Source of the DNA: Leucosporidium creatinivorum
Taxonomy: Eukaryota > Basidiomycota > Microbotryomycetes > Leucosporidiales > Leucosporidiaceae
Direction: 5' to 3'
NCBI GenBank assembly: GCA_001600635.1
Contig: BCKL01000008.1
Span: 321,830-385,829, forward strand
Length of the DNA stretch: 64,000 bases
The translations under genes and the position numbers were made by a program. Below are positions 1 through 11,246 of this stretch, piece by piece; position 1 is the stretch's first letter; each line of letters starts with the position of its first letter. The notes beneath the pieces were generated by a model. That model was given only the letters and a program-made list of their open reading frames with translations. It was not told the DNA's origin and did not search any database.

Positions 1-46
1 CCTCCCTGGCCCTCGAGCTCGGCGACACTCAGCTTCAGCAGCCGAC

Positions 47-605
47 ATGCTAGGCTTCACTCGCACTCTCTCCCTTCCCGTCGAGCCCCCATCTTCCTCC
101 TCCGCTCGACTGGCCGCCATCCTCGCCGCTCGGAACGGAGGAACGATGAGACCTCGACCGAGAAGCATCATGAGCGTCTCGTCCATCTCGTCACTCGAGA
201 GTGGAGCCAGTCACTCTACCGCGTTGGAGGAGTACATGACTGCGCCGACTACCCTGGGGTCATCGACGGCTTCCCTGCCCGGGCCGAGTAGGAGGAGAGT
301 CACCAAGTCGAGGACCTGGAGGGAGCTGCCGACGTCGAATCTCGTCTCGAAGCCGCTAGCGTGAGTTCTGATCTTCCTCGCTCGGCCTCGTACACAAGCT
401 AACTCGCTTCCTGCACTACAGACCCCAGCTCGACTCATCCTCGGTCATCTCCTTCCCCACGAGCGCCTCCCCTTCTCGCTCCGAGAGCTCCACCTCTGCA
501 TCCTCCCACGCTTCGCCACGCCCGCCGCACTCCTTCGCCCTTCCACCATCCCCTCGTCCACTACGACCCGGCTCTCCCCTCCAACGCCGACACACAGAGC
601 TCTAA
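47..605 (+). CDS. Ser/Pro-rich protein, C-terminal part (probably 5'-partial)
   Basis: Not recognised. Exons 47-360 and 422-605 join across a 61-nt intron (GTGAGT donor, GCTAAC branch, CTACAG acceptor) and end at TAA 603-605. The ATG at 47 is the first in the window. The same frame stays open back to base 1, so the true start may lie upstream and this may be only the end of a longer protein. The visible product is about 165 residues, low-complexity, rich in Ser, Pro and Arg, with no membrane segment or domain. It could be the tail of a regulatory or cytoskeletal protein, but no function is assigned. Confidence 0.55.
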
Positions 606-1022
606 TTTCGATTTTCACCGCCCTCGGCGCCCGGTCGCGCTCCATCTACCCCTCTAATTCGTCCCCTTTCTAGTCATGCGTCTCTGAGTTATCTGTTACT
701 TGTATGTGTAGAGCCCTGCAACTTTCTCCTTGGACTTGATCGCTGCAGCTGAGAATGCGGAGCTCGGTGCTACCCTTCGCCCTTCGAGTTCAAGAGTCGC
801 GACCGGGTCTTCCTCCGCCAGCTTCCTCGTTCAAAGCTCAAGTCGCCTATAGCAGCTTCGGATAGCCCTTAAGACACTTTCATCCACCTGTATTACGCCT
901 CACCACTCCCCTACACCCCCTTCTCATCTCTCAGCGCTTCTGGATTCGCTCAACTTCTCCCCGTCTCGCTCGCTCGCTCTTCTACTCAACTACACGTCTT
1001 CGAGACGCTCGTTCAAGCGTAT
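606..1022. other. intergenic, upstream of Zn2Cys6 gene
   Basis: No gene seen. The stretch becomes pyrimidine-rich toward 900-1000, as expected for a promoter and leader of the gene starting at 1023. Confidence 0.5.
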
Positions 1023-2364
1023 ATGGACAAGGTGGACTCGGCGGACGATCGCTGGCACAGGGAAGGGCCTTGTCGCGTGCTCGGCGCTTCCTCCAACTGG
1101 CAAAGGGCCAACGGTCCCAAGGCCTGCTCCGAATGTAGGAAGAGACGAATCCGCTGCTCGTCCTTCGAGACCGGAGCACCTTGCTCGAGCTGTATGTACC
1201 TCATTCGCTCGTCTGCGGTGGACTCGCTGCCCAAGCTCCACTGCACGAGCTCCGCTGATAATGTCCTCCCTCTCACCGAGCAGGCAAGAAGCATGGACAC
1301 TCGTGCAAGATCGGAGAAGAGTCCTACGAGGGTACAGCAGAGCAGCAGATCATCGTCTTCATCCCCGTTCTCCCTCCTCCTCAACCGCCCTGTTCAACCC
1401 CGAGCGATTCGGACAGCGAGGGAGTCCTCTTCGCGCTAGATGTCGACGCTCTTGCTGAGAGGTACAAGGTCTCAGGGTGAGACGACGCTTCTTCAAAGTC
1501 GAGGACGAGAGCTGACCTCCACTTCTGTAGCACAAGGCCGGCGCCCCTCGTGTGGAAGAGCCCCGATGAGCTCAAGCCGACCGCTACTGCCTCCGCACCC
1601 ATCCCCATCCGCGCTTCTCGCTCCAAACGACCTCTCAAGACGGCCTCCTCCGACGACTCTTCCTCCGACAGCCCTCCCTCCTCGCTGGGAGCCGCTCGAC
1701 CGCTATCTCTCCCAACTCCGCCGGCGCCGAAACCCTCGCCTCGCTCGTTGGAGCATCGAGCGAGGTCCAAGACGCCTGCACCGAGGATGAGGAAGGATGG
1801 AGAGTCGCTGAGCGAGGATGGGCTGCTGCTGGCGGTGTTCAAGTCGGGGAGTAAGAGCGCGTCGCCCCTCGGTCCTTCGGCGATGAGGAAGTCGAGAGAG
1901 TGGTTCGGCGGAGTTAGGTGAGCTCGACCTTGCTCTCTCCCCCTCAAGCACGACTGAAAGTATCTCACTACAGTAACACACCTCAAGCGTCTCCTCAAGC
2001 CTTCTCCAGCCGATTCGCATCGTCCTCCGTTCGCGACGACGCTGCCCCTTCGCAACCTTCCGCTCTGCATCTCACTCGCCCCAAGCCCATCGCCATCCCC
2101 TCAGTCACACCCGACATCATACTCACTCCACCTACATTCCCATCCTCATCTCACTCGCACCTCTCCCACTCCGCGCCAGCAGCGCCTACTTCCTCCCTCG
2201 CTCGCCTGCTCAACCCGACCACACCTCCCTCCATCCCCTCCTCGCCCGCTTTCCTTTCCCATCACCTCACTCCACCTCGCCCAGCTTTCGCATCGTACAT
2301 GTCTCAACCTAGACCGCTTAGTTGGAGTGCCGGAGCAGCGTCAGAGTGGTTCGAGGAGGAATGA
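1023..2364 (+). CDS. Zn(II)2Cys6 fungal transcription factor
   Basis: Exons 1023-1191, 1284-1476, 1531-1917 and 1974-2364 give 379 residues. The Gal4-type binuclear zinc cluster lies at residues 35-64 with spacing C-x2-C-x6-C-x8-C-x2-C-x6-C (C35, C38, C45, C54, C57, C64) and the basic stretch RKRRIRC. The fifth cysteine codon is completed by the first splice, which supports that intron. The rest is Ser/Pro-rich and low-complexity; I see no fungal_trans middle homology domain, so this is a short cluster-only regulator. It should bind DNA in the nucleus; targets cannot be inferred. It is convergent with the thioesterase gene, 133 nt away. Confidence 0.85.
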
Positions 2365-2497
2365 CCGAGCGCCGAGAAGAGCTTGTTGCTTGTACTAGCT
2401 AGTGTAGCTTCTTTATTAGACGTCGATACTACTGTTGCTGAACCACAGATATGGAAGGATATGAGACACCGAGCACTGTACATTGTAATCGAGCAGC

Positions 2498-4667
2498 TTA
2501 GGCGTAGACCCTGCGACCGAGAGCGAAGCAGCGAGTGAGAGGGTCAGCGAGGCGATTCTCGAGACTTGAAGCGAGAAGAAGCTTACCTCTGCAAGATCTT
2601 CTTGTCCTGCAAACGCTCCTCGCGTCTCTTGGCTGCTCCCTCGGCGATCTCGCGAGCGGGGCCGTCTGGGACTTGAACTTGACGAAGCGCTCCTTTCAGT
2701 GGTCGGCCAGAAGTGGGGTCGATGGCGACCTGCGTGAAAGATGATGGTCAGATTCTTGCGCTGACAGTCGAGAAGCATACGAGACGTACCAGGGTGAAGA
2801 ACGACTCCGAAACGAGCCGGACGGTCGGGTTCGGCGAGTTGCGATCCTCGGCCATGGCAAGAGCGAAGACCTCGACCGAGCTATCCCACACGCGCACGAC
2901 GCAGGCACGTACGTAGCAGACCTCGCCGGGAAGGACCGCGGACTTGAACGTGAGCGAGTCGATGGCTGCCGAAGACCACGAGCAGCTGGGGAGGATGCGA
3001 CGTGCACTGTGGGGAATTGGAGAGCGATGAGCCAGCGATCAGACATCTGTAGGCGTCTCGAGAATACGTACGCAATCGAGCTGACTTCCTCGATCCACCT
3101 CATGAGCGTGCCGCCGAACAGGACGTGCTTCGAGTTGGCTGTAGCAGGAAGGCGGGGTCAGCAAGCAGAATGGGCTCGGCTTCAAACAAAAGCTTCTCGA
3201 ATTCGACGTCGAAGTTTGATAGAAGAACTAACCATGCTGAGGCCTCACGATCCATAGCCCAACGACAAGCGTATCCTTCATCGCCAACGGAGCCTCGGAG
3301 CTCGCTCCCCTCCCCTCGTTGCTCACGCTCAGTCTCCTCCCCGCCGCCTTCTCGACGTCCTCATTCGCCGGCAAGGTCAATTTCCTGTACCCTCCGTGCC
3401 CCCTCGTCGCTGAAGCCTTCTGAACCTCGGCCAGCGGCACCTTGACGTCGTCCGGAAATCCCTCGATAGTAGCAACGACAAAGTCGCCGTCGACCCTCAC
3501 GTCGGGATCCTGCTTCATGTACGCCTCGACAATCATCTCCTGCTGCAAAGCAGCGACGATGCTCTCCTCGCTCTCCTCTCCTCCTCCCAGCGTCGCAGCC
3601 TCGGCGTTAATCTCAGCTTCGAGGCGGAAGATCTCCTCGCGAAAGCTGGCGAGGAGGGCGTCGCTCTTCTTGGCGCGCTGCATACGATGAGCACGACGAC
3701 GGCCGGCGAGGAGGAAGCGCTTGGTTTCGAGGGTGGTTTTGGGTGCGAGTTCGGGGACTTGGAAACGGACGGGCTTGGGAGGGGTGCTGAGGTGGAGTGC
3801 GTAGCAGAGAGAGGCGAGGGGCGAGGGCGTCGGTGGAGGAATATGCTTGGCTACGAAGGTGAGGTAGGCTGTGGTCGCAGCGCGAGATCAGCTTGGGTCT
3901 AAAGCGCAGCGCCGAGGAGGCCTACCGTGGCAGCAGTAAGTCTGATGTCCGAGGGGCGCGAAGGGCTGTTCCCTCATAACGCGAACGCCAATCTCCATAG
4001 AGCTTCCCCATGCGCGATTGACGGCTGCCGAGAGCTGCACGACATCGCCGACCCTGTTCCCCAACCGTTTCGACAATCAGCTCGGCTATCTCTGTCCAGC
4101 AAACCTGTCCTGGACGTACTTGATCTCTTGTAGGAAGATCACGCGGCTGGAGGAAGTGATTGGGAAGCGTTAGCAGACGCACTGAAGTGAGAGAAACAGT
4201 CGCCGAGCTCACTCGGCGGATATGGTCAAGCAGGGACCTCCAGCGTGCTTCGCAGCGACAATCCCGGCGGAGACGTCGATGAGCTTGAGCAATTCACCAC
4301 CACTGTGTCGTGTGAAAGAGGCGAAATCGTTGTGTTAGAACAGCGAAGTTGAGTGGAGAGAGCCGGTGGGAGGGCCGAGATAAGATTGAAGCTCACTAGA
4401 CACGTCCATGCTCGTCGCAATACTCGGGCGACTACAGATATACAATCAGCGATGTCCTATAGGTCGAGCAAGACCGCTAAAACTCACAATCTTGCAACGA
4501 TAGGACACGGATGAGCCCGAAACTGGCTTGACCTTGCGAGGAGCTGCACCTGGTGCGGGAGCTGTCGTTCGGTTGTAGGCGAGTGCTCCTACCACTGCAG
4601 AAGCCCCCACTGCTCCTACGATAGCTGGGACGACGAGCGAACGGGTGTCGCTGAACGGAGATGACAT
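2498..4667 (-). CDS. double-hotdog acyl-CoA thioesterase
   Basis: Ten exons (ascending: 2498-2510, 2587-2729, 2790-3006, 3072-3138, 3233-3868, 3926-4053, 4120-4146, 4213-4302, 4397-4431, 4488-4667) give 511 residues. It should hydrolyse fatty acyl-CoA to free acid and CoA. Residues about 10-28 form a hydrophobic N-terminal segment (signal anchor or mitochondrial presequence). Hotdog domain 1 (about 57-175) has the ACOT7/11-type signature HGRVYGGELLKLIDVSAG and LTISADRVIFLQEIKVGD. Hotdog domain 2 (about 345-475) has HVLFGGTLMRWIEEVS and SLTFKSAVLPGEV. Tandem hotdogs of this length are typical of the family. The ATG at 4667 was chosen because the hydrophobic segment follows directly; the frame is open further upstream. 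The gene is divergent from mL45. Confidence 0.88.
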
Positions 4668-4893
4668 GGCTGGGCGCGGCGGACAGAGGAGGGGTAGCTG
4701 AGGCGAGTTGGAGTCGTGTAGATGAGCAGGGGCTGCAGTCTGGTACACTGCTGGTCGACCTCGAGTTGATGGATATGCGACGAGTGAATTTGTAGGAAGC
4801 CAAGAGGGGGCAAGCCCAGAAACGCGCTGAGCGCTGAGCGCTGAGCGCGCTCTCTCGCTCCGCACCTGTTCTCGTTTCTCGTTCAACTTCACC
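4668..4893. promoter_or_regulatory. bidirectional promoter, thioesterase / mL45
   Basis: 226 nt separate the two divergent start codons. It contains a short tandem run of the 7-mer GCTGAGC at about 4824-4850, ending in GCGCGC, close to the mL45 start. No TATA box was recognised. Confidence 0.55.
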
Positions 4894-6136
4894 ATGAGCA
4901 GCTCCAACTCGCTTTCTCGACCAATGCTGGCTCTTGCTTCCCGATCCCTCCGACCAGCTCATCGCCCAACCGCTCCCCTTTCCCTCGGCGCTTTTTCTCG
5001 ATTGCCAACGCCAGCAGCAGCGCGCGGTTATGCTACGGAGAAGCCGCAGACTCAGGCTGAGCGCATGGCAGAGCTACAGGCCAAGCAGCTCAAACTGGCG
5101 GAGAAGGCAGGGAGGATGAAGCAGAACATTGGAGTCGTGAGTTCTCGCTCTTCCGAAGCAAGGCTCACAGAAGCGCGAAGCTGACCTCTGTGGTGCTGTA
5201 CGAAGATTGCTGCGATCCCTGTGTTCGGTGAGCATTCCCACCGTGCTCCGGCGAGACCTCCCAAGCTCAACTCGCTCTCCTACAGCGAACCACATCCCAC
5301 CGAAAGGCGGTCGTCAGTTCCCTGAAGGTACATCACTAAAGACTCGCTGGGACTACTTCAAGACGGATAAGATGAGCGATATGCACGGCCTCTATACGTG
5401 AGTATCGTCGCCGAGCTCCAGCAAGCGGCCGTCGCTGACCTGCGGCCGCTTCCCCTTTCGCCCCGACCCAGTCGTTACCTCTGGCGCCGAATTCTCGGCC
5501 CAACATGGTACGCCAAGTTCGAGGAGCGCGCTCTGATTGCCTACAAGACCACCAACGTCGCCCTCACCACGTAAGGCGCCTCCGCCGCTCCCTCTCGGCG
5601 CTCGGCCTGACCCTTCTCCCCTCGTTCTAGCGGCAACTACGACAAGCTGCAACCTCTGGCCACCTCGGCAGTCATCGACGCGATCAAGTCGGAGCGCACG
5701 CGCAAGCTTCGTGGACTGCGGCTGAGTTGGAAGCTGCACAAGGTCATTGCAAGGGAGGTGGTCTGCGCGAGGCAGCAGGAGATCAAGAAGGCCAACGAGC
5801 ACGTCGCGCAGATGGCTGTGAGGTTCATCACGGAGCAGGTGAGTAGCTTAAGGCTGTGTTGTACTGCTAGTAGCTCGCTGACCCTTCACGTACCGCAGAG
5901 TCTCGAGATTCACGATGCAAACGGAAGGAAGGTCGGCACTGGAAGCCACGACTCGCCCGAGAAGGTCACCGAGGCAAGCTTCATAATACATCGCTCTTCA
6001 GAGCTGTCTACTTACGCTTTCACTGCAGTACTATATCTTCCAGCGCGACATGTGGCGCCCCGAGGATGACTGGAAGGTGGTCAAGAGGGGAGCCAAGGAG
6101 ACGGACCTCATCGCCAACCCTGAGGATTCGGCATAA
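4894..6136 (+). CDS. MRPL45: mitochondrial large-subunit ribosomal protein mL45 / Mba1-like (Tim44-like domain)
   Basis: Seven exons (4894-5136, 5206-5227, 5286-5397, 5472-5570, 5631-5838, 5899-5973, 6029-6136) give 288 residues. The mL45/MBA1 family sits near the exit tunnel of the mitoribosome and helps tether it to the inner membrane. The N-terminus is Ser/Arg/Ala-rich without acidic residues to about residue 45, ending near ARGYATE, a typical presequence. The Tim44-like fold starts at about residue 126 (RYLWRRILGPTWYAKFEERA) and ends with IFQRDMWRPEDDWKVVKRG. Exon 2 is only 22 nt. The sixth intron (5974-6028) has a GC donor (GCAAGC), required for the continuous reading VTE-YYIFQRD. Confidence 0.8.
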
Positions 6137-6477
6137 AAGTGCACCGCGCACGCGCAATAGACAGCTTCAACCCAGATCGCTGTCGTCTGAAGGGGACTCA
6201 GGCGAGGTTGGGAGAGTCGAGAGAACTATCGCCGAGCGGAGACCCTGCGAAGCTACGAGACATGCTCGGGTTGCCTCCAAGACTCCAAAGCTTCTACAGA
6301 GCAGCTTTCACCTGTTCAAAGTCCAGCAAGCCAGATTCTGCTCATCCACCTCTCCAGAAGAGCGCGCCGGGCCCTCGCGTCCCTTCGTTTCCTGCGCTTC
6401 ACTCGTCTCGGCTCAACTCGCTCGCCACGGCCTACTGTCACTGGCGCGCAAGGGGCATAACTCTACGTACTTCAATT
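6137..6477. other. intergenic, upstream of dynactin p62 gene
   Basis: No gene seen; 3' region of mL45 and leader/promoter of the next gene. Confidence 0.5.
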
Positions 6478-8475
6478 ATGGCCAGCTCCACCGCCTCGTC
6501 CTCCCAAGTCCTGGTGCATTGCCCCTGCTTGAGCGCCCTCTCCAGCTCGCGACCACCTCCCTCGGAGCCGCCGCTGTCGACCTACAAGCATCACGACCTC
6601 TCGAGCCTACTCTTCTGTGAAGAGTGTGACGCTATCCGCTGCGACACCTGCGTCTCGTGCGAGATTGCTTGCTTCTACTGTCCAAACTGCCTCTTTGAGG
6701 TGCCCAGCGCCAGCGTTCGAGGGGAGAAGAACAGGTGAGTCTTGCCGAGCTACCTTCGAGATGTACGCTGACGCGTGTGCCGTCCTGCAGATGCGCCCGC
6801 AACTGCTTCCAATGCCCTCAGTGCACGCACACCCTCTCCGTCGTCGCGTCGGATCCCGACCCCTCTACACCGCTCAGCTCGGCCGCCGCGAGTGCAGGAC
6901 AGCCGCCATACTACCTCTCGTGCAGCTATTGCCGCTGGGACTCCAAGGAGGTCGGTATCGTCTTTGAGAAGCCCACCGGTCTCGCTCGTGAGCTCCGCTC
7001 GCTTTGTGCTTGAAGCCTCGCCTGAGCTAACTCACTTGCTTGCGCACAGTACAACTCCAAAAGTCCGAGGACGCCGCGCCCGAGATCGTCGAGTTCGACC
7101 ACGTCAAGGACCACCTCGAGCCCTTCCTTCGGCGCGGTCAAGCTCACGCTCCCTCGGCGGCCACTTCCGCCGCCTCCGGCTCGCTCTCCTCCTCTACCCT
7201 ATTGCAGGATGTGCCCGGTCTTGGCCAACGCTACGGAAGCCTCTTCGGACTGTCAAGTCGAGCGCGAGGAGGAGAGGCGCACGGGGCGAGAGATGAGCTG
7301 GAGAAGTACGAAGCGCTCTTCCCTGCTGGTGGAGCAGGGGCGTCAGCCAAGGGAAAGGAGAAGGGCAAGGACGCGGACTTGGATGCGGAGCATGTCAAGG
7401 CCATGAGGGAGATGAGGGAGATGGAGGACGTGGCGAGCCTCGACAAGCGGTGGACCTCGAGCTGGAAGCAGCCTCTGCTCGCCAAGTGAGTGTCAAACAG
7501 CGTTCAAAGCTTCACAAGCTGACAGATGATCCCGCACACAGCGACCTCAAACCCCTTCGCACGCCTCTACAAGCCAAACGTAGCAAGCGCTGCTCCGAGT
7601 GCAAGCACATCCTCATCAAACCCGAGCAAAAGGCCTCCTCCATCCGCTTCAAGATCAAGCTCGTCGCCTCCAACTACCTCCCTTCCATCGAACTCTACCG
7701 TCGACCACCCGCCACCATCGGCTCTCGCCTCAGCGCCATCGCCGCCGGCACCGCTTCGGGGATGAGGCGGACGCCTCGAAGTGCTATCGGTCGGTCGATG
7801 AATGATGCGGGAGGGGCCGAGGAGGAGCCGCTACGACCAGGAAGGACCTACACCTTTGAGCTGAGCTTCACCAACCCCCTCTACGAGCCCATTTCGGTTC
7901 GAACTCAAGTCGCTCGGCCGCTCGCCCAGGGAGGCGTCGAAGGTGCGCCGGCTCCCTTTGCCGTCAGTTCGCCGACTATGAGTTTTCCGATCTCGGCATA
8001 CGCGGAGGAGTGGGAATATGAGGATGATGATGATGGAGGACGGGATGGTGAGGAGGACGAGGTGGAGGGAGGAGATGGAACAGCGAGCCCGTTCAAGAAG
8101 AAGAGGGGGAGCAAGTATGGAGCGGGGATTGTGGAGAGGAAGATGAATAGGACTACGGTGGCGCTTGAGGTCGCGGTGGGGAAAGATACGGTTGGTCCGA
8201 TTCGAGTGAGTTCGGCTTTCCTTTGCTCGGCGCCTCGAATTCGCGCTCGGTGCTGACCTTTACCCGCGCGTGTTTAGGCCAACATGCTCGTCACCTTTGT
8301 CTACCAATCCGAGGACTCGGCTGCTCCTCCTTCGCCGACCAAGAGCCCCGTCAAGGGAGGAGGGAACAAGGATGATCAGAAGTCGTTCAGCTTCTGGACT
8401 CTGCTGCCGTTGGGGACGGTCACGCCGAGGGCAGAGCCGAGGAGGTCGATGGCGGTCAGCAGTAGTAGTACTTGA
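6478..8475 (+). CDS. DCTN4: dynactin subunit 4 (p62)
   Basis: Exons 6478-6734, 6791-6987, 7050-7485, 7542-8205 and 8278-8475 give 583 residues. p62 sits in the pointed-end complex of dynactin, the dynein cofactor, on the Arp1 filament. The N-terminal half carries the expected zinc-binding cysteine pairs: FCEECDAIRC, CFYCPNC, CARNCFQCPQC and LSCSYCRWDS. A further CxxC pair lies in KRCSECKHILIKPEQK after the linker. The C-terminal half has beta-rich segments typical of the family, such as FKIKLVASNYLPSIEL and FELSFTNPLYEPISV. An acidic insertion at about 8010-8080 is low-complexity. The ATG at 6478 is the first that keeps the zinc module whole. Confidence 0.88.
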
Positions 8476-8733
8476 GCCGCCGTTGCAAGCTGGACTTGAG
8501 CTGCGATATGATCGGGCAATCAGCGCCGAGAGGGGGTTCGGCGAAGCTGCTGCTTCTCAAGGCGATGCGAGCGAGAGTTGGACATATTTCTCGCCGACGC
8601 TGTGCTGTACACCTGCTCACCTTCGCTACCCTGTTATCGTACAACTCTGCGCTCATTGACTGGGACCGGCGTCGCCTCGGAGGCGATGCTGAGGCGGCCT
8701 GAGCATTGTTGATCTCCGTCCTCATCGTCTTCA

Positions 8734-11109
8734 ATGGCTCGACATCGCAAAAGCTGGTCTACAGAGAGCAGTGACGGCTCGACTGGCTCCTCGGAGGATG
8801 GTAGGGATGAGCCAAAACGCTCGCGGCGCTCCCACTTCGCCTACGACACGGATTCTTCCTCCAGCGGCTCGTCTGACGGCAGGAGAGGGAAGCAGCGGAG
8901 AGGAGTTGGAGGGTATAAGGGTGGTAGTGGCTCCTCTACAGATGACAGCAGCTCTGATTCAGAGGTGAGTCCGGCGGAGCTGGATTCTTGGCGTTCGAGC
9001 TGACCGTCTGCGAGAAGCAGGAGCAAGCCCGGCATCATCAGCACCGCAGGAAGAGAAAGAAGAAGAGGAGTCCACAGACCATGTACCTCGAATTCGGCAT
9101 CGGCGGGCTTGTTCTGCTTCTCGTCCTCGGCGCCTCCGTCACCTGGATGCTGGACTCGGATCCTTCACCCTCTACAGCACCGGCAATCCCACCTGTAGGA
9201 TCGAACTCAGCCGCTACGAAGGCTTCTACCGCCCAAGCTAGCGGTGGGACGTCTGTAGGCCTTCGCCTCCCTCGCTGCTGCGAATGCCGAGCTAATCTCT
9301 TTCTCGGCTCCCAGAAAGCTTCAAGTAAGATCAGCTCTTTCCCCACAAAGCCAAGCCCACCCTCAGGCAGTTCCACCTCTGTAGCATCACCTGCGGGCAG
9401 CGGGCCAGCAACGCCGAGACCCACCGCCGCCGCTCCCTCTTCGTCCAATACCGGCCCCTACAAGCTCATCCTCGACTGCAGCGGCGAGAAGTTCTTCGAC
9501 GACAACTGCTGGACCTTCTTCACTGATGAGGACCCTACGAAAGGCGCAAGTCTGGCTTCGCTCCCGCTGCTTTCTCCGTTTTGCTCACTCGCTCTAATCT
9601 TAGGCCGTCAACTACATCTCCAAGGACGCGGCAACGGCCGCCAAGCTTATCAGTACCTCATCTACTTCTGCTGTGATGGGTGAGCCTCATGCACGCGGCG
9701 CCATTGAACTTCGGCGATCCTCGACTAACGCCTCTCCCTCTCTGCAGTGAGCTTCGGTGACCTGCAGCTGGTCTAACGCTTCAATTGATCAAAGTGTCTC
9801 GCAGCGAGTCGACAACACCACCACCCTCGCTGCTGGCGCCAAGCGCAACTCGATTCGGCTTGGGTCGAAAACCGCCGTCAAGCTCGGCTCGGTCATCATC
9901 GCCGATATCGTCTACATGCCGTACGGATGTGGTGAGCCCTCTCATTCACCTACCTTGCAGAGCTCGAACTGACCCTGAGCGCCGTGTGGTAGGGACTTGG
10001 CCAGGTGAGTCAAAGCTCGGCGATGGTTACTGCGCTTCGAACAGGCTTTTGACCAGCTCTCTCGACTCGTAGCATGGTGGATGACAGGGTGAGACTTCCT
10101 GACTTAGCTTCACCAAGACGCAAAGCTTACGGTTGGCTCTGCGACTCGTCGACAGACCGAACTGGCCGGACGGCGGAGAATTGGACATCCTCGAAGGCGT
10201 CTCTCTGCAGACGACCAATCAGGTGCGCCCATTATCCGAAGCTCAAGCTGCTATACCTGCTCACCTGTTTATGTTGACAGATCACTGTGCACGCAAGCTC
10301 GAGCGACTGCAAGCTGGATCCCAAAGCCGACGTGACCGGCACGCTCGTCCCAGCTAACTCGGATTGTAACGCCAAGAACGCCGGTTTGTTCTTGCTCTCA
10401 GCTGTTTTCGTCTGCGCCTGGAGCTGACTCGTGGTCTCTCAGGCAACGCCGGCTGCTCGTACAAGGAGTCGAGCGAGAATTCGTATGGTAAGACGTTCAA
10501 CGATGCTGGAGGAGGCGTCTTTGCCACTGTCTTCGGTCCTGTACGTCCAGCTCACCCTTCCTTTTCTCGACCGGATCTACTCGCGCCATCGTGCTCGCTC
10601 AAACCCATCGCCGGATCTCGCAGGATGCCATCTCGCAATGGTTTTGGTCGCGTCCAAATATACCGGCCGACATTGCATCAGCCTCCCCCAACAGCTCAAA
10701 GTGGGGCAAGCCGAGCGCGAGCTGGCCGATGTCCACCTGTGCGGCGAAATACTGGGGTGACCAAACGTTGGTGAGTCGGCGGCGAGAGATCCTCTCGTCC
10801 GTCCAAGCTGACCTTCCCCTGCTCGTCTAGGTTTTCGACATCACGATATGGTGAGTTCTTCGTCTGCTGCTGACGCGTCGGGCACTATATACCTCCGAGG
10901 CAGCGAGCGTCGACGCTCCCAATCCTCGCCGAGCTTCGCAGCGAGCTGACTCTTCGCCTCTACACAGCGGAGAGTGGGCAGGAGCCCCGGGCGTATGGTC
11001 GAATGGGTGCTCGGATGTAGCGGCGACCTGCTTAGACTACGTGATGCAGGCAGCTTCTTGGACGACCGCTTACTTTGAGGTTGGCTACGTCCGAGTTTAC
11101 ACAATATGA
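8734..11109 (+). CDS. type II membrane-anchored GH16 endo-beta-glucanase (laminarinase-like)
   Basis: Fourteen exons: 8734-8964, 9021-9254, 9315-9545, 9604-9679, 9748-9756, 9809-9931, 9993-10004, 10073-10088, 10156-10222, 10281-10383, 10443-10540, 10624-10770, 10831-10850, 10968-11109; 502 residues. A Ser/Asp-rich cytosolic tail and a basic run (HRRKRKKKR) precede one membrane segment (about 100-121), then a Ser/Thr/Pro stalk and a GH16 domain from about residue 170. The catalytic signature GGELDILEG gives nucleophile E319, D321 and acid/base E324; GPNWP and the C-terminal YFEVGYVRVYTI also fit. It should cleave or remodel beta-1,3(/1,4)-glucan at the cell surface. The join around the 9-nt exon 9748-9756 is the least certain. 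The donor at 9546 is GC (GCAAGT). Intron 9255-9314 is frame-neutral and could be retained. Confidence 0.82.
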
Positions 11110-11246
11110 TCCCTAATTATCTACAGCAACCACAAAAGCTCCCGAGAGAATAATCCAAAGCGCAATGATAGATATCAACAGCTCCTCAAGTCTTCATCTA
11201 CCGCCCATCGCTCTCTTGCCGCCGCCTCTCGCTGCCCCTTCCCACC

